Shown here: positions 54,183 through 63,274 of the stretch, piece by piece | Layout: each line of letters begins with the position of its first letter | Position numbering within the stretch: the stretch's first letter is position 1 | NCBI RefSeq assembly: GCF_024347075.1 | Contig: NZ_AP024900.1 | Coordinates: 496,001-560,000 of the forward strand | Length of the DNA: 64,000 nt | DNA from: Vibrio rarus | GTDB taxonomy: Bacteria > Pseudomonadota > Gammaproteobacteria > Enterobacterales > Vibrionaceae | Reading direction: 5' to 3' | Translations under genes and position numbers: made by a program | Notes under the pieces: generated by a model | The model's input: the letters and a program-made list of their open reading frames with translations, nothing else | What the model was told of the DNA's origin: nothing | Databases searched by the model: none

Positions 54183-54675
54183 AACAGAAGCACCGGCGGA
54201 TAATTTAGGAATATTAGCATTATTAGAGCACGCTTTTCCTACGGATGCCGAAGCTAAACTGGTGAACAGCCTACGTGAAAATGGCAATATTACATTAAGT
54301 ATTGTAGCCAGTGATGAGCAAGGAAAAGTTATCGGTTGTGCGCAGTTTTCTCCTGTGACGTTATCTGGAAATGACTATGGTTGGCAGGGGCTGGCTCCAG
54401 TAGCGGTTCATGAAGATTATCGAAACCAAGGCATTGCAGAGCGCATGATCAAAGAGGGGCTGGACTCATTATTAGAGTTTGGTTACTCGGCATGTGTCGT
54501 GCTAGGGGATCCTGAATATTACTCTCGCTTTGGCTTTGCCTGTGCGGAAAAAAACCGTTTCCGTTGTCAGTGGGACCTCCCCGTTGGCGTATTCCAAGTG
54601 TTAGATTTAACTGGCGACAGCTTTGATGGTCAGTCTGGCTTAATTGAATATTGTGAAGAATTTGACCAGTTCTGA
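54172..54675 (+). CDS. GNAT N-acetyltransferase, YhbS-like
   Basis: A 167-aa acetyltransferase with the acetyl-CoA loop VAVHEDYRNQGIAERMIKEGLDSL (about 83-106) and the YhbS-type segment VVLGDPEYYSRFGFACAEK. The substrate is unknown. E. coli yhbS also neighbours ubiT-ubiU-ubiV (yhbT-U-V), so the association is conserved, and the overlap with ubiT suggests coupling. Confidence 0.88.
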   Translation: MLIRTEAPADNLGILALLEHAFPTDAEAKLVNSLRENGNITLSIVASDEQGKVIGCAQFSPVTLSGNDYGWQGLAPVAVHEDYRNQGIAERMIKEGLDSLLEFGYSACVVLGDPEYYSRFGFACAEKNRFRCQWDLPVGVFQVLDLTGDSFDGQSGLIEYCEEFDQF

Positions 54676-54682
54676 GGCGATT

Positions 54683-55084
54683 GTGGACCCAAGCTCTTAT
54701 AGCGCTTTACTTTCCGAAATGGGTATCGAACAGTGGCAATTGTTGCATCCAGAGCGTTTGCAAGGATACCAGCTGCCTGCTATTGAGTTGGATGAGTCGG
54801 TTAAATTGCTGTTGGTGTCTCCGCAGATCCCTTGTGGGCATTATGCTGAATTTTTGCAAAAGGTGCTCAAGGCAATGAATTTGCAGTTGAGTGATTGCCG
54901 TCATCTCTATCCTCACCAGTTCCAGCAGTTAACTGCCCATCGTTTGCAATGGTTATGGTTTAGTGACTGTGAGGTGGCATCTGTGGATGGGGTGCGTGTG
55001 ATTCACTCTCCAGCACTGTCAGATATTGACGGTCATAATCAGAACCGTCGTCAATTATGGAATCAAATACAAGCCAATGTTTAA
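54683..55084 (+). CDS. holD: DNA polymerase III psi subunit HolD
   Basis: A 133-aa protein that bridges the clamp loader and chi, and so single-strand binding protein. Recognised by LLSEMGIEQWQLLHPERLQGYQLPAIEL near the start, the core LLVSPQIP and HSPALSDIDGHNQNRRQLWNQI at the end. GTG at 54683 has GAGG five bases before it; the frame is open further up to 54644 within yhbS. It overlaps rimI by 8 bases, the usual holD-rimI coupling. Confidence 0.9.
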   Translation: MDPSSYSALLSEMGIEQWQLLHPERLQGYQLPAIELDESVKLLLVSPQIPCGHYAEFLQKVLKAMNLQLSDCRHLYPHQFQQLTAHRLQWLWFSDCEVASVDGVRVIHSPALSDIDGHNQNRRQLWNQIQANV

Positions 55085-55520
55085 TCTTACCCCGTTAACA
55101 CCATTGCATCTTGAGCAAGTATGGCAAATTGAGTCGAAAGCCCATTCTCACCCATGGAAGCAAACCATGATTGACGATCTCGACAGTCGTGGTGCTATGC
55201 ATTTTGCCTTTGAGCAAGATCAGAACGTAGTGGGTTACTTTTATGCACAAAATATTGTGGGAGAGGTGACTTTACTGAACATTGCGGTGGATCCACACAG
55301 GCAAGGGCAAGGTATTGGTGGTCAACTCATCGAGCAATTCATTGAGTTATGCGAGCAGCGCGGTGCGGAAAGTATTTGGTTAGAAGTACGAGAGTCTAAT
55401 CAAATCGCCCAGTCGTTATACCTTAATGCTGGTTTTAACGAAGTGGATCGACGCCATAATTACTATCCTACCCATTCAGGACGCGAAGATGCAATTATAA
55501 TGAGTTATCTCTGCTTATAG
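55077..55520 (+). CDS. rimI: Ribosomal protein S18 alanine N-acetyltransferase RimI
   Basis: A 147-aa GNAT enzyme that acetylates the N-terminal alanine of S18. The acetyl-CoA site is NIAVDPHRQGQGIGGQLIEQFI and the end is YLNAGFNEVDRRHNYYPTHSGREDAIIMSY, both typical of RimI. ATG at 55077 overlaps the holD end and gives the family length; an upstream in-frame codon at 55026 was rejected. Confidence 0.95.
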   Translation: MFNLTPLTPLHLEQVWQIESKAHSHPWKQTMIDDLDSRGAMHFAFEQDQNVVGYFYAQNIVGEVTLLNIAVDPHRQGQGIGGQLIEQFIELCEQRGAESIWLEVRESNQIAQSLYLNAGFNEVDRRHNYYPTHSGREDAIIMSYLCL

Positions 55521-55652
55521 TTATTGCACTCACTGCCATTATATTAAGGTGGCGGTGACGTTTCTTTATTCCGCTATTCATGCCTCCCCCATTAACTCAA
55601 CCCTCACTCTAAACCTGCAAACAATAGTGATAATCATTCTCTATGAGTTTAC

Positions 55653-55666
55653 TTGATCTAGATCAA
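55653..55666 (+). promoter_or_regulatory. FNR binding site upstream of hcp
   Basis: TTGAT-CTAG-ATCAA is a perfect match to the FNR consensus, 104 bases before the hcp start. It implies anaerobic activation of hcp-hcr. Confidence 0.88.
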
Positions 55667-55675
55667 GCAAGCGTT

Positions 55676-55698
55676 AAGTAGTAATTTAAATGCTTCTT
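55676..55698 (+). promoter_or_regulatory. Probable NsrR operator upstream of hcp
   Basis: An 11-1-11 inverted repeat fits the NsrR consensus well in the right half (AAATGCTTCTT, 10 of 11) and moderately in the left (AAGTAGTAATT, about 7 of 11). It starts ten bases after the FNR site, where a nitric-oxide-relieved repressor would block the promoter. hcp is a classic NsrR target. Confidence 0.6.
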
Positions 55699-55769
55699 TA
55701 TAGGGCAGCGAGGCACTAAAATTCACGCCATATAACATGTATATCAAATATAACTTTAAGTGAGGCCAA

Positions 55770-57431
55770 ATGTTCTGTATTCAATGCGAGCAAACAATGC
55801 AAACCCCTGTTGCCAATGGTTGTCAGTATGCAATGGGCATGTGTGGCAAAACATCAGAGATTTCTGATTTGCAAGATGTGTTGATTTATATCCTACAAGG
55901 TGTCAGTGCGTACGCGAATGCAGCGCGCAAACTGGGTGTAGTCGATACAGATGCAGATGCTTATGTACCACAAGCGTTTTTTGCTACTTTGACTAATGTG
56001 AATTTTGACGATGCTCGTCTAATTAAATACACAGAACAAGCCCTTGCTTATAAAGCACAATTAAAAGCAGCCTATGAAGCGGCCTGCTTGGTACAAAACG
56101 TACAACCTGAAGTATTAGAAGGTGCGGCTCAGTTTACTATTGAAGCTGAAAAAGTCACATTATTGAGCAAAGCGCCAGATGCGGCTTTAAATAATGATGT
56201 GACAGAAGTGGGCGAAGACATTTTAGGTTTACGTCTATTAGCACTGTATGGTCTAAAAGGTGTTGCCGCATACATGGAACACGCACGTATTCTTGGTCAG
56301 CAAAAAGAAGACGTTTCAGCAGAATTCCATCGCATCATGGCTCGTCTGGGTGAAAACCCAACTGAAATGAATGAACTGCTTGAACTTGCTATGGCGTGTG
56401 GTCACTTGAACTACAGCGTTATGCAAATGCTAGATCAAGGTGAGACCGAAGCATTTGGTCATCCTGTACCAACGAAAGTCAACATGAAGCCAATCGCAGG
56501 TAAAGCGATTCTTGTTTCTGGTCACGACCTGATTGACCTTAAATACATCCTTGAGCAAACTGCGGGTAAAGGCATTAATGTTTACACTCACGGTGAAATG
56601 CTTCCTGCACACGCATACCCAGAGCTTGGTGGTAAACACCCTCATCTAGTAGGTAACTACGGTAGCGCATGGCAGAACCAACAAAAAGAATTTGCTAATT
56701 TCCCTGGCGCAATCGTAATGACATCTAACTGTCTGATTAACCCAGAAACTAATGGTTATGCTGACCGTATGTTCACTCGTAACATCGTAGGCTGGCCTGG
56801 CGTTCTGCATCACACGGGTCATGATTTCTCTGCAGTTATCGACAAAGCACTAGAATGTGAAGGCTTCAAGTTTGATGAGATCCCTCTTTACACAACAACT
56901 GGCTTTGCCCGTAACGCTTTAATGGAAGCCGCACCTGCAGTTATCGAGCAAGTGAAAGCCGGTAACATTCGTCACTTCTTCCTTGTTGGCGGTTGTGATG
57001 GTGACAAAAAAGAGCGTAACTACTTTACTGAATTCACTAAAGCTGCACCTCAAGACACATTAATCCTGACTCTAGCGTGTGGTAAGTTTAAGTTCAACGA
57101 CCTAGATTTCGGTGATGTAAACGGTATTCCTCGTCTATTAGATGTGGGTCAATGTAACGACGCATACTCTGCAATTCAGCTAGCGCTTGCACTGGCTGAG
57201 ACTTTTGAGTGTGGTGTAAACGAACTGCCTCTATCTCTAATCCTATCTTGGTTTGAGCAAAAAGCGATTGCAGTACTGCTTACTCTGCTTGCGCTAGGCA
57301 TTAAAGATATCCGTGTAGGCCCAACGGCTCCAGCGTTCTTAACTGAGAACCTTCTAAACCACCTACATGAGCAAACAGGTCTACGCTTGATCACTACGGT
57401 TGAGCAAGATCTTGCTGACATCCTAGGTTAA
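55770..57431 (+). CDS. hcp: Hybrid cluster protein Hcp
   Basis: A 553-aa cytoplasmic Fe-S protein, active as a nitric oxide (and hydroxylamine) reductase and linked to S-nitrosylation. The N-terminal cubane motif is Cys3-X2-Cys6-X11-Cys18-X6-Cys25, the spacing of enterobacterial-type Hcp. The hybrid cluster ligands lie in [39 protein letters not shown] and [10 protein letters not shown]. hcr, its reductase, follows 69 bases later, after a hairpin. Confidence 0.97.
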   Translation: MFCIQCEQTMQTPVANGCQYAMGMCGKTSEISDLQDVLIYILQGVSAYANAARKLGVVDTDADAYVPQAFFATLTNVNFDDARLIKYTEQALAYKAQLKAAYEAACLVQNVQPEVLEGAAQFTIEAEKVTLLSKAPDAALNNDVTEVGEDILGLRLLALYGLKGVAAYMEHARILGQQKEDVSAEFHRIMARLGENPTEMNELLELAMACGHLNYSVMQMLDQGETEAFGHPVPTKVNMKPIAGKAILVSGHDLIDLKYILEQTAGKGINVYTHGEMLPAHAYPELGGKHPHLVGNYGSAWQNQQKEFANFPGAIVMTSNCLINPETNGYADRMFTRNIVGWPGVLHHTGHDFSAVIDKALECEGFKFDEIPLYTTTGFARNALMEAAPAVIEQVKAGNIRHFFLVGGCDGDKKERNYFTEFTKAAPQDTLILTLACGKFKFNDLDFGDVNGIPRLLDVGQCNDAYSAIQLALALAETFECGVNELPLSLILSWFEQKAIAVLLTLLALGIKDIRVGPTAPAFLTENLLNHLHEQTGLRLITTVEQDLADILG

Positions 57432-57450
57432 TTTAGATCCCCAAAAATAT

Positions 57451-57476
57451 AAAGAGGAGCTTAGCTCCTCTTCTTT
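57451..57476 (+). terminator. Hairpin between hcp and hcr
   Basis: The stem AAGAGGAGC/GCTCCTCTT is followed by a broken T run (CTTT). It probably causes partial termination, so that hcp is made in excess over hcr. Confidence 0.7.
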
Positions 57477-57500
57477 GACTGCAAATAATGAGTTTTAAAG

Positions 57501-58484
57501 ATGCAACTGACTTGTACCGACATTCGCAAAGACACCTGTGACGTAACCACATACTGGTTTGAAGCAAACAGTGAGATGGATTTTATTCCTGGACAATTTC
57601 TACCTTTAGAAGTTGATATTGATGGCGAAACCCATCAACGCTGTTATTCATTGGCCTCTTTACCTGGCGACAAGCAGTGCAGTTTGACCATTAAACGCGT
57701 AGCTGGTGGACGAGTATCCAACTACCTAGCGGATCGTTTTTCTGTAGGAGATACGCTCAATAGTGGTCTTGCAGCTGGGGATTTTAATCTTAATTTAGTC
57801 AATCAACAGCCTTTACTCATGCTCAGTGCCGGTTGTGGTATTACACCTGTATATTCCATGTTACTGGCCCGTTTAGCCGATGAGCCATTAGCGGATATCG
57901 TGTTTATTCATAGCGCAAGCACGCCAAACGATCGTATCTATGTGGCAGAGCTTGAAGCTTTAGCCGCCAAGCACTCAAACTTACAATTGATTTGGTCAGT
58001 GAGTCGTGATGATGAGAACAATTTGTATAGTGGACGTCTCTGTCAGGAGTTGTTGCAGTCACAGGTAAGTGATGTTGCTTCACGAAGCGTACTGATGTGT
58101 GGCCCTAATGCTTATATGGAATCGGCTAAAGCTTGGTTTGATTCTCTTGGGGTTAACCCTCAGCGTGTTTTTCATGAGCAGTTTAATGCGGTGATTGAAA
58201 AGTCGGCGGTAGCGGGTGGCGATAGTACTCATACATTAAGTGTTAACGGCAGTGAAGTGAGTATTGCTGAAGATGAAACGGTATTGGAAGCACTAGAAAA
58301 AGAAGGACTTCCCATTTTTGCAGCTTGTCGCGCTGGTGTGTGTGGCAGTTGTCGCTGTAAGGGTGATAAAGAGAAGCTACTGAGTTCTACAACCGGTCCT
58401 CTTAGCGCAGATGATATAGAACAAGGGTACTTTTTAGCCTGTGCAAGCCAAGTAAAAGATGACATGTTTGTTGAAATTGGCTGA
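57501..58484 (+). CDS. hcr: NADH oxidoreductase Hcr (Hcp reductase)
   Basis: A 327-aa electron-transfer flavoprotein: FAD domain (RCYSLASLPGDKQ near 50-62), NAD(P)H domain (LSAGCGITPVYSMLLARL near 109-126) and a C-terminal plant-type [2Fe-2S] ferredoxin with CRAGVCGSCRCKGDK and a final CASQ cysteine. It passes electrons from NADH to Hcp. Confidence 0.96.
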   Translation: MQLTCTDIRKDTCDVTTYWFEANSEMDFIPGQFLPLEVDIDGETHQRCYSLASLPGDKQCSLTIKRVAGGRVSNYLADRFSVGDTLNSGLAAGDFNLNLVNQQPLLMLSAGCGITPVYSMLLARLADEPLADIVFIHSASTPNDRIYVAELEALAAKHSNLQLIWSVSRDDENNLYSGRLCQELLQSQVSDVASRSVLMCGPNAYMESAKAWFDSLGVNPQRVFHEQFNAVIEKSAVAGGDSTHTLSVNGSEVSIAEDETVLEALEKEGLPIFAACRAGVCGSCRCKGDKEKLLSSTTGPLSADDIEQGYFLACASQVKDDMFVEIG

Positions 58485-58502
58485 TAATTAGACTTTTATT
58501 GT

Positions 58503-58532
58503 AAAGGCTCAACCTAAGGTTGGGCCTTTATT
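58503..58532 (+). terminator. hcr terminator
   Basis: AAAGGC.CAACCT/GGTTG.GCCTTT hairpin with a TTTATT tail, just after the hcr stop. Confidence 0.85.
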
Positions 58533-58614
58533 GTATAGATAGATTGTGAAATGGCGTAGAATCAGCGAAAATAGCGCCAATTTTCGCCAGTGCACCAACC
58601 AAAAGAATTCGATC

Positions 58615-60204
58615 ATGACAAATAGTCCATTTCAGCAAGAAGTGAGCAAACGCCGTACGTTTGCGATTATCTCTCACCCGGATGCGGGTAAGACGACCAT
58701 CACCGAAAAAGTATTATTATTTGGCAACGCTATCCAAAAAGCGGGTACGGTAAAAGGTCGTGGTTCTAATCAACATGCCAAGTCAGATTGGATGGAGATG
58801 GAAAAAGAACGTGGTATCTCGGTAACGACCTCTGTGATGCAATTCCCATTTAATGGTTGCTTAGTTAACCTTCTCGATACCCCAGGACACGAAGATTTCT
58901 CGGAAGATACTTATCGTACTCTGACGGCTGTTGATTCATGTTTGATGGTGATTGATGCGGCGAAAGGTGTCGAAGATCGTACGCGTAAATTGATGGAAGT
59001 GACGCGTTTACGTGATACACCTATCGTTACTTTCATGAACAAATTGGACCGTGATGTTCGCGATCCAATGGAAGTGCTTGATGAAGTTGAAAGCGAGCTT
59101 AGCATGGCGTGTGCGCCAATTACTTGGCCTATCGGATGTGGTAAAGAGTTTAAAGGTGTTTATCACATTCACCGTGATGAAACGATCTTATATGAATCAG
59201 GCCATGGCCATGAAATCCAAGACGTTCGTATTATTAAAGGGTTAGATAACCCAGAGTTAGATGTCGCCGTTGGTGATGATCTAGCTGAAAGCGTTCGTGA
59301 AGAGCTTGAGCTTGTGATTGGTGCTTGCCCAGAGTTTGATCAAGAACTCTTTTTAGCGGGTGAACTAACCCCCGTCTACTTTGGTACCGCACTGGGTAAC
59401 TTTGGTGTTGATCATATGCTAGAAGGTCTCACTAAGTGGGCCCCAGCGCCTCAAACTCGTGAAGCCAATGAGCGTCAAGTGGTTGCGACAGAAGAAAAGT
59501 TCTCTGGTTTTGTATTTAAGATCCAAGCCAATATGGATCCTAAGCACCGTGACCGTATTGCCTTTATGCGTATCGTATCGGGTACTTACTCACAAGGCAT
59601 GAAAATGAACCATGTGCGTACGGGTAAAAACGTCAGCATCTCTGATGCGGTGACCTTTATGGCCGGCGACCGTACTCGCGCTGAGAAAGCGTACGCGGGT
59701 GATATCATTGGTTTACATAACCACGGCACCATTCAAATTGGTGATACCTTTACTCAAGGTGAGTCACTTAAATTTGCTGGTATTCCTAACTTTGCGCCAG
59801 AGCTATTCCGTCGCATTCGTCTGCGCGATCCACTAAAGCAAAAGCAATTGCTTAAAGGCCTTGTTCAGCTTTCAGAAGAGGGGGCGGTACAGGTATTTCG
59901 TCCACTACAGAACAACGATCTTATCGTTGGCGCTGTGGGTGTGTTGCAGTTTGATGTGGTTGTCGCGCGTCTTAAAGCTGAGTACAACGTAGAAGCGATT
60001 TACGAGAGCGTAAACGTAGCCACAGCGCGTTGGGTTGAGTGTGACGACGCTAAGAAGCTAGAAGAGTTTAAGCGTAAGAGCCAAAGTAACTTAGCTTTAG
60101 ATGGTGGTGACAACCTTTCTTATGTCGCTCCAACTATGGTCAACTTGAACCTTGCTAAAGAGCGCTTCCCCGAAGTTGAATTCCGCGCCACTCGCGAGCA
60201 CTAA
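58615..60204 (+). CDS. prfC: Peptide chain release factor 3
   Basis: A 529-aa GTPase, the same length as E. coli RF3, that recycles RF1 and RF2 from the ribosome. G1 is SHPDAGKTT (about 19-27), G2 region [10 protein letters not shown]3 DTPGHEDF and G4 NKLDRD. ATG at 58615 ([20 protein letters not shown]) was preferred to an in-frame codon at 58546. Confidence 0.97.
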   Translation: MTNSPFQQEVSKRRTFAIISHPDAGKTTITEKVLLFGNAIQKAGTVKGRGSNQHAKSDWMEMEKERGISVTTSVMQFPFNGCLVNLLDTPGHEDFSEDTYRTLTAVDSCLMVIDAAKGVEDRTRKLMEVTRLRDTPIVTFMNKLDRDVRDPMEVLDEVESELSMACAPITWPIGCGKEFKGVYHIHRDETILYESGHGHEIQDVRIIKGLDNPELDVAVGDDLAESVREELELVIGACPEFDQELFLAGELTPVYFGTALGNFGVDHMLEGLTKWAPAPQTREANERQVVATEEKFSGFVFKIQANMDPKHRDRIAFMRIVSGTYSQGMKMNHVRTGKNVSISDAVTFMAGDRTRAEKAYAGDIIGLHNHGTIQIGDTFTQGESLKFAGIPNFAPELFRRIRLRDPLKQKQLLKGLVQLSEEGAVQVFRPLQNNDLIVGAVGVLQFDVVVARLKAEYNVEAIYESVNVATARWVECDDAKKLEEFKRKSQSNLALDGGDNLSYVAPTMVNLNLAKERFPEVEFRATREH

Positions 60205-60208
60205 TAAT

Positions 60209-60252
60209 AAAAAGCCCGTTGCACGCTTTATAGTCGCTAAAACGGGCTTTTT
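60209..60252 (+). terminator. prfC terminator
   Basis: AAGCCCGTT/AACGGGCTT stem with a 20-base loop, flanked by A and T runs. Confidence 0.85.
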
Positions 60253-60314
60253 ATACCAAATAAAAGCAGGTATTGCTTCTCACCTCAATTTAGAACGTCC
60301 AGTTCTAGGCGTTT

Positions 60315-60477
60315 CATACTAATTACAGCAAGAGTATTCTCAGAAATAGCGCAGGAAAAATGCTCGAAAACAAGGCGGGATTTTTCGATAAGTTATTCTA
60401 CAATCAAAAATTTCAACGCGGTTATTCGGTGTTTTAACAAGCTTGACTGATTAGAGACTGACTACACTTAATGGTAT
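60315..60477 (+). repeat. Dispersed intergenic repeat, copy B
   Basis: It shares with copy A (48032-48194) the blocks CATACTAA, CAGAAATAGCGCAGGAAAAA, TGCTCGAAAACAAGGCG, TTTTTCGATAAGT, ATTCTACAATC and GTGTTTTAACAAGCT in the same order. The right end (CACTTAATGGTAT) again finishes in GGTAT, and an ATACC at 60253 may be the matching left end. It fills most of the 302-base prfC-yjjV gap; the prfC terminator fills the rest. Confidence 0.85.
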
Positions 60478-60506
60478 AACTATCTCTAATAGGAGAACGA
60501 GGGACT

Positions 60507-61292
60507 ATGTGGTTTGATACTCACTGTCATCTGGATTTTGATTGCTTTCAGCAGGATTGGGCTAGTTACATAGCAAAATTTGAATCGGCAGGTATAGAAC
60601 GATGTTTGATTCCGGCTGTAGGTGCTAATAATTGGCTTAAAGTTATTTCACTAGCAGAGAATAAAGGCTTCTATGCCGCTGTAGGTGTTCACCCAATGCG
60701 GGTTGCGGAAAAAACGCAACAAATAGAACAAGAGTTGCATTCATTAGATGTATTAATATCAGCCAACTTAGTGAATATAACGGCAATAGGCGAGTGCGGC
60801 CTTGATAGCCGTTTTAAGTCTTGCCTTAATGAGCAAATAAATGCTTTTGAATTTCAACTGCACCTTGCAAACAGGTATAACAAGCCAACGGTTATCCACT
60901 CAGTAAAACAGCATCACCAAATATTATCCTCAATAAAATCACTTAAAGCGAGTCATGGTGTTATCCATGCCTTTAGTGGTAATTATCAGCAGGCTAAAGC
61001 GTTTATTGACCAAGGGTTTAAAATAGGGATTGGGGGTGTGATTACTTGGCCCACTGCACAAAAAACACGCCAAGCAATAGCCAAGATACCTGTTGATAGT
61101 ATTGTATTAGAAACGGACGCTCCAGATATGAGGTTGGCAGGATTGCAAGATCAGCCTAACTCTCCTCACTTATTACCATTGATTTTTAAGCAGTTAGTTT
61201 CACTTCGCTCAGAAACTCCTTCTATACTTGCAGAGCAAATATGGCAAAACAGTCTTTGTTTATTTGGTGATAAGTTTCATTTAGATACATAA
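60507..61292 (+). CDS. TatD family metal-dependent hydrolase (YjjV-like)
   Basis: A 261-aa TIM-barrel hydrolase with the TatD metal ligands: DTHCHLD at the start, the glutamate of ITAIGECGLD, His in TVIHSVKQHH and GVIHAFSG, and Asp in LETDAPDMRL. Family members are 3'-5' DNA exonucleases or hydrolases. It most resembles YjjV rather than TatD or YcfH, which in E. coli also lies near the deo genes, as here. Confidence 0.88.
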   Translation: MWFDTHCHLDFDCFQQDWASYIAKFESAGIERCLIPAVGANNWLKVISLAENKGFYAAVGVHPMRVAEKTQQIEQELHSLDVLISANLVNITAIGECGLDSRFKSCLNEQINAFEFQLHLANRYNKPTVIHSVKQHHQILSSIKSLKASHGVIHAFSGNYQQAKAFIDQGFKIGIGGVITWPTAQKTRQAIAKIPVDSIVLETDAPDMRLAGLQDQPNSPHLLPLIFKQLVSLRSETPSILAEQIWQNSLCLFGDKFHLDT

Positions 61293-61473
61293 AAAATAAC
61301 GTGATTTTTTGTTTTGTGAAGTGAGTTGATTTATTTGTGCTCGCTTAAGATATTAGTTGCGTACAAATGTGACATCTAATTAGATTTGCCAAGTTATCAA
61401 CGGTATAATTGCCTCGTTTTACACATTCTATTTAACTTTTTTTAAACACTTTGGAATAAGGAAGCCATAAACT

Positions 61474-62718
61474 ATGAGCCTGTTTATGAGCATAGTAGGT
61501 ATGCTGGTACTGATTTTAATTGCAGTACTACTATCAGATAACCGCAAAGCAATTAATGTTCGTACTGTAGCGGGTGCATTTGCAATTCAGTTCGCACTAG
61601 GTGCGTTTGTATTGTATGTACCTTGGGGTAAAGATCTTCTGAAAAGCGTTTCAGATGGTGTTTCAAGCGTAATTAACTACGGCGCTGACGGTACTGGTTT
61701 TCTTTTTGGAAGCCTAGTTAACTTTTCTGTAGATGGCATTGGCTTTATCTTTGCCTTCCAAGTTCTACCAACCTTGATTTTCTTCTCTGCGTTAATCTCA
61801 GTGCTTTACTATTTGGGAGTGATGCAGTGGGTTATCCGTATTCTTGGTGGTGGTCTGCAAAAAGCTCTTGGTACTTCTCGCGCAGAATCCATGTCTGCTG
61901 CGGCTAACATCTTTGTTGGTCAAACTGAAGCGCCACTCGTTGTTCGTCCATTCGTACCTCGCATGACTCAATCAGAACTGTTCGCAGTAATGTGTGGTGG
62001 CTTAGCTTCTATCGCTGGTGGTGTATTAGCCGGTTACGCTTCTATGGGCGTGCCAATTGAATACCTAGTTGCCGCCTCTTTCATGGCAGCACCTGGCGGT
62101 CTATTATTCGCTAAAATTATTAAGCCTGAAACCGATGAGCCTATCGACCAACTTGCTGACATGAATGCAGAAGGTGAAGATAAACCTGCAAACGTTATTG
62201 ATGCGGCCGCAGGTGGTGCATCTGCAGGTCTGAGTCTTGCGCTAAACGTGGGCGCAATGCTGATTGCGTTCATTGGCCTTATTGCTCTAATCAATGGTTT
62301 ACTAGGTGGTGTTGGTACTTGGTTTGGTTTTGAACACTTAACGCTAGAATTGCTTCTTGGTTACTTGTTTGCTCCTTTAGCCTTCCTTATTGGTGTGCCA
62401 TGGAACGAAGCACAAGTTGCTGGTGAGTTCATCGGTCTTAAAACGGTAGCTAACGAATTTGTTGCTTACGCTAACTTTGCCCCTTACCTAAGTGAAGCCG
62501 CTCCTGTAGTGCTAAGTGAAAAGACCAAAGCGATTATCTCATTTGCATTATGTGGATTTGCTAACCTTTCTTCTATCGCTATTCTGCTTGGTGGTTTAGG
62601 TAGTATTGCACCTAAGCGTCGCGGTGATATCGCTCGCATGGGTATTAAAGCGGTTATCGCAGGTACTCTATCTAACTTAATGGCAGCAACCATTGCTGGT
62701 TTCTTCCTTTCTTTCTAA
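61474..62718 (+). CDS. nupC: Concentrative nucleoside transporter NupC
   Basis: A 414-aa CNT-family importer, close to the V. cholerae CNT whose structure is known, and probably sodium-coupled. Core motifs: [46 protein letters not shown] and [26 protein letters not shown]. It has about eight helices plus re-entrant hairpins. It lies upstream of a XapX gene and deoC, consistent with nucleoside use. Confidence 0.95.
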   Translation: MSLFMSIVGMLVLILIAVLLSDNRKAINVRTVAGAFAIQFALGAFVLYVPWGKDLLKSVSDGVSSVINYGADGTGFLFGSLVNFSVDGIGFIFAFQVLPTLIFFSALISVLYYLGVMQWVIRILGGGLQKALGTSRAESMSAAANIFVGQTEAPLVVRPFVPRMTQSELFAVMCGGLASIAGGVLAGYASMGVPIEYLVAASFMAAPGGLLFAKIIKPETDEPIDQLADMNAEGEDKPANVIDAAAGGASAGLSLALNVGAMLIAFIGLIALINGLLGGVGTWFGFEHLTLELLLGYLFAPLAFLIGVPWNEAQVAGEFIGLKTVANEFVAYANFAPYLSEAAPVVLSEKTKAIISFALCGFANLSSIAILLGGLGSIAPKRRGDIARMGIKAVIAGTLSNLMAATIAGFFLSF

Positions 62719-62743
62719 GGTTGTAGAAACAAGTTAATAACGG

Positions 62744-62774
62744 CGCCCTAGTGATTTTTCATTAGGGCGTTTTT
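62744..62774 (+). terminator. nupC terminator
   Basis: The stem CGCCCTA/TAGGGCG, with further inner pairing, is followed by five T. Confidence 0.88.
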
Positions 62775-62898
62775 CTATATAAAGTGGTATTACTTCACTC
62801 TTTTTTGAGATGCAAACCGTTTGCGTTCATATGCAACGTAACATTGTGCACGCTTCCTACTATACTATTATGCGAAGTCTATAAGATGGATCAAAATA

Positions 62899-63069
62899 AT
62901 GAATGAAGTATTACTGGCTGTTATTGCTGGCTTTTTCGTTGGAGTATTATTCTCAGCGATAAAGTTGCCAATTCCTGCGCCTCCGGTATTAACGGGTGTG
63001 ATGGGAATTGTAGGGGTATATCTCGGCGGACAGTTCTATCACTGGCTGATAGAGCGTTTCTTTTCATAA
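62899..63069 (+). CDS. XapX domain (DUF1427) membrane protein
   Basis: A 56-aa protein, too short for usual gene lists. It is MNEVLLAVIAGFFVGVLFSAIKLPIPAPPVLTGVMGIVGVYLGGQFYHWLIERFFS split in two helices (about 4-21 and 31-46) around the proline-rich PIPAPP turn that defines XapX proteins. Function unknown; the family often neighbours nucleoside transport or catabolism genes. It sits between nupC and deoC. Confidence 0.88.
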   Translation: MNEVLLAVIAGFFVGVLFSAIKLPIPAPPVLTGVMGIVGVYLGGQFYHWLIERFFS

Positions 63070-63078
63070 ATACTTATG

Positions 63079-63122
63079 CCGCTGTCAATAACAGCGGGTC
63101 GGCGGTTAGGATTTATAACCGC
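63079..63122 (+). other. Two tandem hairpins before deoC
   Basis: CCGCTGT/ACAGCGG (63079-63097, loop CAATA) is followed at once by GCGGTTA/TAACCGC (63102-63122). Neither has a T run. They could be a processing signal or operator between the XapX gene and deoC. Confidence 0.45.
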
Positions 63123-63274
63123 GCGGTGACAAGGATTGCAATTGGTTATTTTACCAAGTCTTCATGGAACCAAGTCCGTTCATTGAGTCTGGACGTGTCA
63201 TCATTAGCACTCTATTTACACTTAAATAGTCCCTATTAATGCCGTCAACACTATTTAAACTTTTCGGAGAAAAA

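Noticed and set aside
61365..61387. Possible CRP site before nupC (AAATGTGA left half)
   Set aside because: The left half is perfect, but with six-base spacing the right half (ATTAG) matches TCACA at no position.
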